Assembly (NCBI RefSeq): GCF_000499845.2
Contig: NC_023750.2
Span: 4,585,478 to 4,649,477 of the forward strand
Length of the DNA: 64,000 bases
From: Phaseolus vulgaris
Lineage: Eukaryota > Streptophyta > Magnoliopsida > Fabales > Fabaceae
Direction of reading: 5' to 3'
The translations under genes and the position numbers were made by a program. This document shows, piece by piece, positions 12,242 through 22,020 of this stretch (positions within the stretch are counted from its first letter, which is position 1; every line of letters starts with the position of its first letter). The notes under the pieces were generated by a model, which was not told the origin of the DNA, searched no databases, and worked only from the letters and a program-made list of their open reading frames with translations.

Positions 12242-12699
12242 TGGTAAGAGTTGACTGAAATACGACAAAACTGGAGGTGATTTTTGTTTGAAAAAAAAAA
12301 TGCTGGAAAAAAAAATTTCAGCAGCAGCGGTCAACGGCGGAGGTCGGCGTCGGAGGTCGGCGTTGGAGGTCGGCACGTCGGTTACGTCGGTCGGCACGTC
12401 TGTCAACGTCAGTCGGCAGCGGCGGTCGGCTACGTCGGTCGGCAGCGGAGGTTGGCTACGTCGGTCGGCAGCGGAGGTCGGCTACGTCGGTCAACGTCGG
12501 GCAGCAGCGGAGGTCGGCTACGTCTGTCGGCAGCGGAGGTCGGCGTCGGAGGTCGACAGCGGAGGTAGAGGTCGGCTACAGAGGTCGGCAGCGGAGGTCG
12601 GCAGCGGTAGTATTTGCAGCAATAAAGGCTGCCTAGAAAAGTATTTGCAGCAATGAAGGCTGCCAAAAAATTGTAGAAACAGAGTCTCCCAGATCAGGA
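12242..12699 (-). other. Copia 5' leader
   Basis: About 460 nt between the primer-binding site and gag. Two copies of a short direct repeat (aaggctgcc preceded by tttgcagcaa) lie at 12615-12663. The rest is the GC-rich minisatellite listed separately. Confidence 0.8.
12325..12612. repeat. GC-rich minisatellite in copia leader
   Basis: Imperfect tandem array built from blocks such as ggcagcggaggtcggctacg and tcggcgtcggaggtcg. At least ten partial units of about 20-30 bp with varying length are visible, rich in CpG and far more GC-rich than everything around it. On the minus strand it lies in the untranslated (or N-terminally extended) leader of the copia RNA. Confidence 0.85.
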
Positions 12700-12711
12700 G
12701 CTCTGATACCA
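12700..12711 (-). other. Copia primer-binding site (tRNA-iMet type)
   Basis: Minus strand TGGTATCAGAGC starts directly after the 249-bp LTR. This is the standard plant initiator-methionine tRNA primer-binding site. Confidence 0.93.
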
Positions 12712-12960
12712 AGTTGAAAGGAATAGAAAAAAATAGAAGGAATGTATTTCTGATGTGTCTTACAAATGTGATTACAGTCTCTATTTATAGACTGTTTTAC
12801 AATCTACTTAAGGAAGGAAATAATAGGTAATAAAAGACAATTATAATGGTTGTTTAAAGCTGTACAAATCAAATAAAATCAAATCACTAACAAATCTCTC
12901 CTAATAAATATAAATGGAATCTGCACTTAATTACAGCATAATTCTCCTGATTATGCAACA
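12712..12960 (-). repeat. Copia 5' LTR
   Basis: 249 bp, identical to 7633-7881 except at one position. A TATA box (minus strand TATAAATA) is at 12782-12789, so it can serve as the element's promoter. It is flanked by the right copy of the target duplication (ctatc, 12961-12965). Confidence 0.93.
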
Positions 12961-15900
12961 CTATCTAACATAACCCTCCATGTTGTTACCAACACATTAA
13001 GGAAGGCTTTAGTCTGCCATAGTTGCTTAAACACCCGACTTGGGCTGCCTCTGGTACATTTACTGAGGCACTCATATGCTGCTTTTACCGTAAATATGCT
13101 TGAGCTATCGTCACCCCAGGTCAAAGAATCTTGATTTTCCATATTCAAGTGGACTCTTTCTACTGCTGTTATCATCTCCTTTTCTTGTTCCAATTCCCAT
13201 TGGAACCTTGTCCTTCTCCATCTCAAATTCCAAATCCATATATCTTCCTCCCATACACCTACTTCACTCACCTTCCTACCCTTATCCAATGACACGGAGT
13301 ACAATATATGGTATTTGACACTTAAAGGACTTTCACCTAGCCAAACATCCTCCCAAAACCTCACTTTGTCCCCTCTTCCCACCTTCCAACCAATTTCACC
13401 ATGGAACCAGCTTACTTCTTCTCCCTCCCCATAGCACTTACCTAGGTCTTTCCACCACCAAGAAAGATTCTTCTTATTGTTGCAATTTTGATCTATGTCC
13501 GTTCCATATTTTGATGTCAGTATTTGTTTCCACATACCCTTTTCTTCACCCATAAGCCTCCACTTCCACTTTGCTAGAAGTGCCCTATTGAAATACCTTA
13601 CATTTTTAATTCCCAACCCACCTTCATCCTTGGGTTTACACAAATTCTCCCAACTCACCCACGGTATGGTCCTTTTCTCCCTCCCCCATCCCCATAAGAA
13701 TCTTCTTTGGATACTGATTATTCTATCACATACTGCTTCTGGTGCTTTGAAGAAGGAGAGATAGAAAAGCGGGAGAGATGTGAAGACCGACTTGATTAAG
13801 CATATCCTGCCCGCCAGAGACAAAAATCTCCCCTTCCATACATTCAATTTTGCACTTAGTCTATCAATGATCGGTTCCCAAAACAGTTTCTTTGTAGGAT
13901 TACCTCCAACTTCCAATCCCAGATACTTAAAGGTTACCCTCATTAGATTGCAATGCAGGGTTTTTGCATACACCTCCAGCGTCTCTCTACTTACATTCAC
14001 TCCTGCCAACTTTGATTTATGGAAATTAATCTTCAATCCCGATGCAAGTTCATAGCATCTGAGGATGGCCTTTATGGTAAACACATTAGAAAAAGTTTCT
14101 TCACAAAAGAACAACGTATCATCCGCGAATTGTAGAACACCAACCTCAACCTCCTTCCTACCTACCTTGATGCCTATCAGCAAGTTGGCTGTAAGTGCCT
14201 GCCTCACAAGTCCAGACAAACCTTCTGCGGCCACAATAAACAGAAAGGGAGCTAGAGGATCTCCTTGTCTCAATCCTCTTGTGATTTTAAACTCCAATGT
14301 GGGGCTACCATTAACCAATATTGATACCGATGTAGACTCCAAACAAGCATTAATCCACAAGATCCATCTCTTATGGAACCCAAGTCTCTACAACATATCA
14401 GTGAGAAATGCCCTGCTTACCGAATCATACGCTTTCTCGTAGTCCACTTTCAGGCATAGACCCCTCTTTCCACACCTCCTTAGCTTTTCCACAACCTCAT
14501 TGGCTACAACTACACTATCAAGTAACCCTCTATCCTTCAGAAACGCTGATTGACATTCATCGTTGACCAAGGGTAACACTTTCTTCATACGACAAGACAA
14601 CACCTTTGATATGATTTTATATAATGATCCCACTAGTGAGATATGCCTATACTCATCAAGCTTTGATGGATCCCTTACTTTAGGAACCAAAGCAATAAAT
14701 GACGCATTACACCCTTTCGGTATGTTTCCAACTACTTGAAAAGATTGAACTGCGGCGAGGATATCGTGCTTAAGGGCCTCCCAATTATGCTTAATGAAAT
14801 TGAAGTTAAACCTGTCTGGGCTTGGGCTTTTGGACCCCTCACACATCCACATCGCCTCCTTCACCTCTTGTTCTGTTATATTAGATATCATGCTCTCACT
14901 AACCTCCGCAGACAGCTTTCTGAATTGGACATTTTCTAGTCGTACCCCAAAATCATATCGAGACTTAAATTTGTCTTCGAACATAGATCTCGCTTCCCTC
15001 CTCACCACCTCCGGTTCCTCACACCATTGATCCCCCACATAGACACCTTTTACCTTGTTTCTTAGCCTTCTCCATCTTATTACCGAATGGTAGTACTTAG
15101 AGTTAGCATCCCCATGCACTAACCAATTGGTTCTAGTTTTCTGTCTGAATAAAGACTCAATTTTCTTGTTAGCCTCTCTCAATTGGCCAATAAGATCCAG
15201 TCTCTTCAACCTGTCATATTCCTCCAGATTATCTGCTTCATCTATCGCATCAAGAACCTCTATTTCCTTCAAAATTCTTTTCCTCTCAGTTTCCACGTGC
15301 CCAAACACCTCTCTATTCCATACTTTGAGATCAAACTTAAGGCATTTCAGCTTATCCTTTAACTTAGTTATGTTGTTGCCTTGAGGAGCATACGTATTCC
15401 ACTTAGCTCTCACCATCCCCTAGAACCTTGGTTCCAACTGCCATGCATCAATTGTCCTGAATGGCCTTGGTCCCCAGTCTCTCGACATGTACTTGACCAC
15501 TATGGCACAGTGATCTGACACCTCTCTTGCTAAAATGTATTGCTTAGCCATTGGTCATTTCCACAACCATTCTTCTGACACCAACACTCTGTCCAATCTA
15601 CTCTTTGCTGTGTTATTTGCCCTATACCATGTATACTTCTTGCCCACTAACAGCAACTCCACCAAGTAGTTGTTTGCAATAAAGTTATTGAAGCCACTGA
15701 CCTCTTTCTTCTGACTCCCCCTTTCACTTGCACCTTTCCTTTCACTTGCACACCTCACCGCATTAAAATCACCACACAAACACCATGCCCAGTTCAGATT
15801 GGAATTCATCAAGGTCGTAAGACCCTCCCAGAGTGACTCCTTATCGCTCATATTACATGCCGCATATACATTGACCACCGCACATCTTAGATAGGATTTG

Positions 15901-16194
15901 GTGTGCAGACCAAGTATGACAATGAAACCTGTACCCACCACATGACTTTCGTACTGGAACGTTTGCTTATGCCACATAACCAGCAAGCTTCCAGCTCCTC
16001 TTAACCCTTCATTATGAATCCAGCCTACTTCATTGTTCCCCCATAGTGAAAAGCATCTAGTATCCGAAAACTCTACTGATTTGATTTCCTGCAGGCATAC
16101 CACCTCCACACTGTCATTGTCTATAATGTTCCTCATGCATCTGGCCTTCGTCCCCCCCCCCTTGACCTCTTATATTCAGATTCAAGATGATCAT
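12961..16194 (-). pseudogene. LINE ORF2: endonuclease and reverse transcriptase
   Basis: Main part of LINE ORF2. The start ATG is probably at 16192-16194 (minus), 23 nt after ORF1; the frame is lost in a run of ten G (C-run at 16152-16161) and resumes at 16136. N-terminal apurinic-type endonuclease: VVCLQEIKS, CGDFNAVR, SRLDRVLVSEEW, SDHCAIVV. Reverse transcriptase: KGCNASFIALVPKV, HISLVGSLYKIISKVL, KVDYEKAYDSV, RGLRQGDPLAPFLFI and the catalytic FADDTLFF near 14120. In-frame stops: TGA 15555-15557, TAG 15420-15422, TAG 14388-14390. The frame is otherwise kept to the copia insertion at 12960/12961, after WRVMLD. Decayed, non-functional. Confidence 0.93.
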
Positions 16195-16217
16195 GAGAAA
16201 CTCCCCTTATTTCCCTC

Positions 16218-18202
16218 CTAGTACTTCTTCATAACCTCAGTGTCTCTTGCTTCCATTCTCTCTAATTCCTTGATGACATCATGCTCAATCTTGTGACAGA
16301 CAACCCCAATCTGTTTCCCTGCTTCCCATACCACTCTCTGATCCTCACCTTTTCCAACACTTCGAAATCTGCTAATGCATTTAGCTATATCCCCATCAGA
16401 TAGAGAATTAGAATTTGTACTCACCCTTGACTCTGTCCCACTGCCAATATAAAGGCTTCCTGCTCCGATTTGAACCTTCCCTTGCGGCAACGTACTTGGT
16501 TCACCAAGCTCCCAAAGTCTCTTCCTACGCCTGCATCGTGGGTTTTTTACTGTGTTGATTCCATCTTCTTCACCACCAATCTCCGCCGGTTCGGAGTCTA
16601 CCCTACTACAACATTCATCACTATTAGACTGTGACTGTCTTTTATCTCCCTTCTCGCTAATACTGCTACTGTGCCCGTTCACACCTTCTCCCCCAATTGT
16701 GTAGTTGCGTTTCACGCACTCGTGTTCCGCACTAGTAGTTTCCACATTGCTTTCCCGCTTCGGACGCCCTTCATCATCCACACCGCCGAATAGAGCACTA
16801 GAGGACAATACACTCTCCCCTATCCCTGCAGGCTCTATTCGGATTGGGCCAGACATTATTGCGATTTGGCCACACATATCGTTGCTGGGCCCAACTTCCT
16901 TGCCGAAAAAGTGTACCCCTCTCTCGCTATGGGCCTCTTTCGCACTCCCCTTATGGCCCATACCTTTATTGGACTTTGCGCCGCTCGATGGCTCCATAGC
17001 TACAAGGAGATTAGTCAGCGCCACTTGGACAAAGTTGCTTCTACACACAACATTGACCAAATGGGCTACGGAGATAACTGGTTCCCCTACCTGCTCTACC
17101 AGCTTTTCTTTTTCCTTATTTGTGTAAACACTCCCACTAATCTCCTGCCCACGTTTACATTGTGCTGACCTTTCCTCAAAATTCGACTTTTTTTGTCTTA
17201 TACGAGCTTCCATCTTTCTCGCTTTCCACTACTACCGCTAGCTGTCGCACCTCCTCCGTTACATAATACCCATTTCCTCATCACTCTTTTCTGATAACAT
17301 TGATTCCTCCACAAATGACTCTGATGAAGTCACACTATCTGAGGACGCGTAGTGATTAAACGTGCACTTGCATTTTTCTCCGAATAGATAAGGTTGTTCT
17401 TCTTCAATGCAAATGTTATACACTTGTCCGTTGATCTTCATTCCCTTGGCTAGTCTAGCACTACATGATTTGAGGACACGCACTTGGAGTCTGGCATACT
17501 CCAATTTATCCCATGCTTCCGTTGCCTTGTCAATATCCACCAAATAAGCTACTTCACTTACAACTTGAGAAAAACAATCTTTGTTCCATAGCGATATGGG
17601 AAGCCCATAACATCTGATCCAGGTTATTTTATGACCTGCAACACATGCATCTGTCCATGGCTCAATAGCCTCAAAGACACTTTCGAACCACAACTTATTG
17701 AGACCAATGACATCTTCCATCCTTTCCCCTTCAGTAGGCGTTAACAGTGCCATATTATCACCCAAGTACCTTACTTTAACCATATTCATACCTCCCACTA
17801 TGAACTCTTCACATAGTTGATTATAGCTTAAGTCAGCTGCAAAGAACCCCATTGCACTGTTACTCATCCAAGGTAAGGTAACTTGCTTAGTTTCAATGAT
17901 GGTCCCCTTCCACTCACCTTGTGGTGATTTTTTCACCACACCTGTGTATGTTTGTTTTCCACTTGATACTCTCCATTCCATCTTCTCCTTCCCCTTGTTA
18001 CCTCTCCACTCCTCTTTGTTGCTTCTCACCCTCTGTTCATGTGTATAGCGATTCCTTTCTTCATTGGTTTTTCTCACCGTCTTCCCCTTCTTATCCTTGG
18101 TTTGATAGACTGTTCTCTCTTGCTCAGCCCTTCTATATCGTGGGATATTAACATAAAGCTTCATCCTACCTACCCACGCCTGGTCCATCTCCCTCTCCAA
18201 CC
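16218..18202 (-). pseudogene. LINE ORF1, main part
   Basis: ORF1 of plant L1 elements encodes an RNA-binding, nucleic-acid chaperone-like protein. This part continues from the RRM on the far side of the solo LTR: LEREMDQAWVGRMKLYVNIPRYRR, then a basic Lys/Arg-rich stretch, a DUF4283-like segment with WTDACVAGHKITWIRCYGLP and LWNKDCF, and a long variable tail of low conservation. Four in-frame stops lie at 17214-17261, where another frame is open; this suggests two compensating indels there. The stop is at 16218-16220, just before ORF2. Confidence 0.85.
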
Positions 18203-18934
18203 TGATGGAAGAGGGCCAAACACCACTTCAAAGGAAGGTCATACACAAAGACATATAGGGCCAACTACAAGGGCAATGGCCAAGAGGCTTGATGAGGATT
18301 GGGACATTGCCACTGATGGCAGAGAAACTTACCTTTACATGTTCCAAGAAGTCCAAAATCAAGTGTAGCATAGTCTTTAAATTCTTGTCAAAGTAGTATA
18401 GAATTTCCTTTTGTAAAATTGTTTAAATTGTAATTAGGATAAATGTTGGTTTCTAAAAACCAACCTAAGTTAGCTTACGGTTTCTAGAAACTACTAAGCT
18501 AACTTAGGCCGGTCATTTTAGGCTTAGGCGCACCAAAAGTCACTATTGGAGCACGCTTACCATGTGACTTCCTAGGTGGCACATTTACATGTCATTTGGC
18601 TAGCATTTCATCTTCATTACCTCTTCATTTTCGGTCCTCCAAGGCTATATAAGGAAGAGCCTACCTCATGTTTTCACAAGATTATTTTGAGTAATGAAAT
18701 GCTGCAAAAATGTGTCATTCTTACTCCCTTGCCTAAAATCTCTTAGGATTTAGGTCTTTAATCTTCAAACCTTTCACCTACAAAGAGAGTTGGTTGAACC
18801 TCTCTCACTCTCCTACTTCTCATGCACCTCCAAGGCTACCACAACTCTTAGGAGAGCCTTGTTCCACCAACAATCCATTGAAGCTTCCGCAAATTCCACC
18901 ATAAAAACCGCAAGTTGAAGAGCTCAAGCTATCA
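18203..18934 (+). mobile_element. Solo LTR of a Ty3/gypsy-type element
   Basis: 732 bp beginning TGATGG and ending TATCA (imperfect TGAT/ATCA ends), flanked by the 5-bp duplication caacc at 18198-18202 and 18935-18939. It interrupts LINE ORF1 between NAGR and LEREMD. It has a TATA box (tatataag) at 18645-18652. Near its start an open frame encodes GPTTRAMAKRLDEDW, the kind of tail found at the very C-terminus of gypsy polyproteins; it ends in TAG at 18366-18368. So pol of the parent ran into its 3' LTR. No internal region or second LTR is present, as expected after LTR-LTR recombination. Confidence 0.87.
18464..18508. repeat. 14-bp inverted repeat in solo LTR
   Basis: cctaagttagctta (18464-18477) and taagctaacttagg (18495-18508) are perfect reverse complements with a 17-nt loop, upstream of the LTR TATA box. 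A second, shorter one (gttggtttc...accaac) lies at about 18445-18463. Confidence 0.8.
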
Positions 18935-19162
18935 CAACCTGCCCGCATTCTCCATGTCAAACAGCCTTACAAAACCAAATCTCCTTCTCCATCTATTACA
19001 CCTATGAGATATGAAAACTTCCTTGACTCTGGCCCAACACTGAAAGACCTTGATCATATCATATTCACCGTAGTTGTCCAGGAAATTTGAGAAGAAGAAG
19101 GTTGTTATACTACTTGATGAAGGATGTGGCCAACGAACCTTCCCAGCGCCGAGAACCCCCAT
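18935..19162 (-). pseudogene. LINE ORF1 N-terminus with RRM domain
   Basis: From ATG at 19160-19162. It contains TTFFFSNFLDNYGEYDM, VFQCWARVKEVFISH and RRRFGFVRLFDMENAGRL, an RNA-recognition motif (RNP2-like FFFSNF, RNP1-like RFGFVR). The frame passes straight into the main ORF1 at 18202 once the solo LTR and one target duplication copy are discounted. A 77-nt 5' UTR (19163-19239) separates it from the target duplication. Confidence 0.88.
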
Positions 19163-19239
19163 CCCTCTACAATAACTTCCGACCTAATCCTCCATCTTTC
19201 TTCTGGTTACTGCTTTCCCTCACTTTTCCTCCTTTTTGG

Positions 19240-19253
19240 AGAAGAGCCTACAT
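19240..19253. repeat. LINE target-site duplication, right copy
   Basis: agaagagcctacat, identical to 6411-6424. It marks the 5' end of the LINE. Confidence 0.93.
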
Positions 19254-19510
19254 AGCTAGGAAAAATAATGAAGATTCCTCTTCCAACTCAACATCAAGAG
19301 ATAATGAAGAAGTTAATGTCCCATTGCCAAAGACGAAAACCCTGAAGCAAGCAGTGTAAGTTCTAATTCTTCAGTGAAAGTTATAGTTCTTTGTTTGATG
19401 CATTTAAAGAAACCCATGAGGAGGTTAACATGTTGGCCCTCTCAAACAACATGTTGAAAGGTTTAAACAACTGGCTAATTCTCTCATTCAAAACCTCACA
19501 CTCTCCCTTA
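19254..19510 (+). pseudogene. Copia-type gag relic, right half
   Basis: Continues the gag relic of 5893-6424 in frame across the LINE: ARKNNEDSSSNSTSRDNEE follows GRRAYI. A frameshifted part further on reads FDAFKETHEEVNMLALSNNMLKGL, a coiled segment found after the zinc knuckle in this gag type. The homology fades at about 19510. Age: older than the LINE. Confidence 0.8.
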
Positions 19511-19720
19511 ACCATTCTTTAAAAAATCGGCGCACCTCAATACCTCATTTTTTTTCTCTAGCGCCACCACCTCCATTTCTCTAGTGGGAGTGAATTTGAG
19601 ATAGCGTTTGAGGGCACTCAAGGGCTAGGGTTGAAGAGAGCATTTGCACAAGAGAATGTAAGTTAAGTTTTTGTGTTTTGAATCCACAATTTTTTGACCT
19701 TCTCTAAATTTTTATTTTTT
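19511..19720. other. Intergenic DNA, nothing recognised
   Basis: Low-complexity CT-rich and T-rich stretches. No gene, RNA or terminal repeat seen. Confidence 0.4.
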
Positions 19721-19734
19721 TTATGTTGTGTGAA

Positions 19735-20010
19735 GCCGATTGTACAAATCAGAAATGTAACACGGTTAAGGTCCATACTAGTTTGCTCAATCCGGTATGC
19801 GCATTTTCTTTAAAGAAACTGAATTATACAATCCAATATGTATCACTGGTTCTAGGGATGCATAATAGATTGTATAATCTGGTATGTATCAACAGATCAT
19901 GGGACATATATCGGATTGTACAATCTGGTTTCTATAATAGTACATTCTGAATTGTACAATTTGGTATGTAACACTAGATTCAGTATTACATACCTGATTG
20001 TACAAGTTGA
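19735..20010. repeat. Degenerate ~50-bp tandem repeat with palindromic core
   Basis: Five or more copies of a unit around gattgtacaatctggtatgtat (variants attatacaatccaatatgtat, gattgtataatctggtatgt, gaattgtacaatttggtatgt) spaced at about 45-60 bp. The core gattgtacaatc is a perfect palindrome. No coding capacity. Confidence 0.7.
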
Positions 20011-20370
20011 TTTGTGAAATTCTCATAGAGATTTTACGGAGGCTACAATTTGGTATCAAGAACAAAAATAAATCGAAACGATGCAAAACAAATTCAACCA
20101 CCAAATACCAAACACCATTACAATGAAGAAATCTAAGAAACCGCCTTTTTCAAAATGAAGAACACAACATTGTGTCCACCAAAACCACAAAACCCTGACA
20201 TATAGGGATAGGGGTAGAAGTGGAATTAAAGAATTATATGGAGGTGTAGGGAGAAGCGTTGGAGGTCCAGGGAGAATCCGTCTACTTCTTACATTTTCAC
20301 CACGTTTTCAAAAGCCTAGGCCCATTCTGCTGCCTAGCATTTTGCTATTTGCCAGTCACGTTTTTTATAT

Positions 20371-20736
20371 GGCAAATGCTCCCTGCACCCAACACTTTTT
20401 AACCTGCACCCAACATAATTTTGAAAATTCCAAAAATATCCTTTATTCCGGAAATAAAAATTCAGAAGTGAAAATAATGCATTCTGAAAAAATAAATCCA
20501 GAAGAAATTTTTGTGTTTCGGATATAAAAATCTGGGAAAAAAACAAAATTCCGTACTGGATAAAAAAATTCGGATCTGAAAATAATACATCCCAGAAAAA
20601 ATTATCTGGAAGAGTTTTTTGTGTTCTGGAAAAGGGGGTCCGGAATGTAATTTTATATGTACCCCATTTTTTTAAGGATATTTTCGGATTTTCTCCTGTG
20701 ATTGGGTGCAGTGATATGGTGCAGGGAGCAATTGCC
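20371..20736. mobile_element. Mutator-like MITE, 366 bp
   Basis: Terminal inverted repeats of about 19 bp (ggcaaatgctccctgcacc at the left; its near reverse complement ggtgcagggagcaattgcc at the right) and a 9-bp target duplication tttttatat (20362-20370 and 20737-20745). Nine bp is diagnostic for the Mutator superfamily. Inside are degenerate repeats of a ccggaa/ttccgg-type core with aaaataatgcat. No transposase; it would need one from elsewhere. Confidence 0.88.
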
Positions 20737-20745
20737 TTTTTATAT

Positions 20746-21380
20746 ACGCCACCTTGTTTATATTGAAAGCCTGGGTCCATCTTGCTGCCCCAACATTTTA
20801 CTATTTGCACCCCTTCTTTTCAACTTGTACTCTCCACCACCTCTTATTTTCTAAAAAAATATATGATAATAATATAATAAAATATAATAAATACTAAATA
20901 TAATTTCGGTAATACACCTAGATTTTAAAAGCCCATATGACACTTAAAAAGAATAATCGTTTAAGTAATTACATCATCATACGTAAAAGTACAAAATATG
21001 TTTTTCTTCTTAAATAAAATTTGCGTAAGAAGTCAACGGTATTGGTGATTGTGAAGGAGTATCACACATAGTTCAATGGTTCATGATCATCCCACCATAA
21101 GTTCATAAGTTCAATGGGGGATGTTACATGATATACCACTAGACGATCTAGTGTTTAGAGGTCTTGCGTCTGGTCCTAATCCTTGCCTATGTATTTTGCC
21201 CATGTTTTCATGCTCTCATATAGTCTATCTTTTGAAATATTCTTATCACTTTCTTCTCTTTTCTTCTTTATTCTTTCTTACTCTCATATCTTACAGAGTA
21301 TGTGCATGCATGAAATTTTAGTTCAGATATTGAAAATAAAGATAAGGATAGTCTTTCCTATACTAGTTTATTATTATGTT
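20746..21380. other. Intergenic AT-rich DNA
   Basis: Begins with a second copy of an about 45-bp sequence (aaagcctgggtccatc...attttactatttgc, 20766-20811) that also precedes the MITE (20311-20352). No genes recognised. Confidence 0.5.
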
Positions 21381-22020
21381 TATATAATTGTTAGAATTAG
21401 AGAGAAAGAAATGAATTTTTTTTAAGGGGAAATATATTGAGTGTTCTAAGATTGGTGTTGAATATAAGATTTTTTTTCTTTATTTTATTATTTTTATTAT
21501 GACTGTTTTATATTATTGTCCGAATTAGAGAAAAAAGATTTGAGGATTTTTGAAGGAAAAAAAGTATCTCAAGGGCATTGTAAGACTAATTTTGAATATA
21601 AGGGTAGTCTTTTCAATAGTTTATTTGTTTTATTATAGTTGTTTTATATTATTGTTAGAATTAGAGAAAGAATTTAGAATTTTTGAAGGAAAAAAAATTT
21701 TGGGAGCATGTAATGTTGAGTGTTCCAAGATTTATGTGGAATGTAAGGGAAGTATTTTTTTAGTTTATTATTTTTATTGCAATTTTTTTATATTATTGTT
21801 AGATTTAGAGAAAAAGAATTAAGAATTTTTGAAGGAGAGAAGTATTTTGAGAGCATATGATGTTGAGTGTTCTAAGATTAATGTGAAATGTAAGGAAAAA
21901 AATATTCTCTATCATTTTGGTCATATTTGTGTTATATTATGGTTAGAATTAAGGAAAAAAGGATTTTTAATTTTTAAAGGAGAAAATATATTTTGATAAC
22001 ATGTGATGGTATGGATTAAA
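21380..22020. repeat. ~125-145-bp tandem repeat upstream of NOV-like gene A
   Basis: Five degenerate units anchored by ttgttagaattagag near 21391, 21516, 21652, 21797 and 21938. Each continues as aatttttgaaggag...ttgagtgttctaagatt...tggaatgtaagg. Only the last unit is matched (inverted) at 53760-53890 in block B, so the array expanded in or was lost from one copy. Confidence 0.75.

Larger units (their letters stand above)
7633..12960 (-). mobile_element. Complete young Ty1/copia LTR retrotransposon, minus strand
   Basis: 5328-bp element with two 249-bp LTRs (7633-7881 and 12712-12960) that differ at one base (7651 G versus 12730 A). It has a 5-bp target duplication ctatc, a tRNA-iMet-type primer-binding site, a polypurine tract and one gag-pol reading frame. 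Domain order on the minus strand is gag, protease, integrase, reverse transcriptase, RNase H, the copia order. Two in-frame TAG codons (11282-11284 and 9311-9313) break the frame, so the copy is probably non-autonomous. It sits inside LINE ORF2; its near-identical LTRs make it one of the newest insertions in the window. Confidence 0.96.
6425..19239 (-). mobile_element. Full-length L1-type LINE, minus strand, with two nested insertions
   Basis: Non-LTR retrotransposon bounded by a 14-bp direct repeat (6411-6424 and 19240-19253) and ending in a short poly-A (T-run at 6425-6431). Without the nested copia element (7633-12960) and solo LTR (18203-18934) and one copy of each of their target duplications, it is about 6.75 kb, normal for a plant L1. 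Order on the minus strand: 5' UTR of about 77 nt; ORF1 with an RRM domain and a long variable region; a 23-nt gap; ORF2 with endonuclease, reverse transcriptase and C-terminal zinc-binding domain; 3' UTR. Both ORFs are interrupted by several stops, so this copy is inactive. Its gene order and the ORF1 RRM motif FFFSNF...RFGFVR match the plant L1 type. Confidence 0.93.

Noticed and set aside
12284..12712. Several overlapping open frames on both strands in the GC-rich stretch
   Set aside because: They come from a minisatellite whose GC content suppresses stop codons. Only the gag-frame extension has any plausible link to a gene.
7636..12960. LTR boundaries at the canonical TG...CA (246 bp)
   Set aside because: With these ends the 5-bp duplication would not abut the element on the left; including ACT (249 bp) makes both duplication copies flush.
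16705..17168. Plus-strand open frames within LINE ORF1
   Set aside because: Antisense shadows of the ORF1 coding sequence; no family resemblance.
21380..22020. CRISPR-like regular array
   Set aside because: Units are degenerate and contiguous with no unique spacers, and the DNA is plant nuclear.
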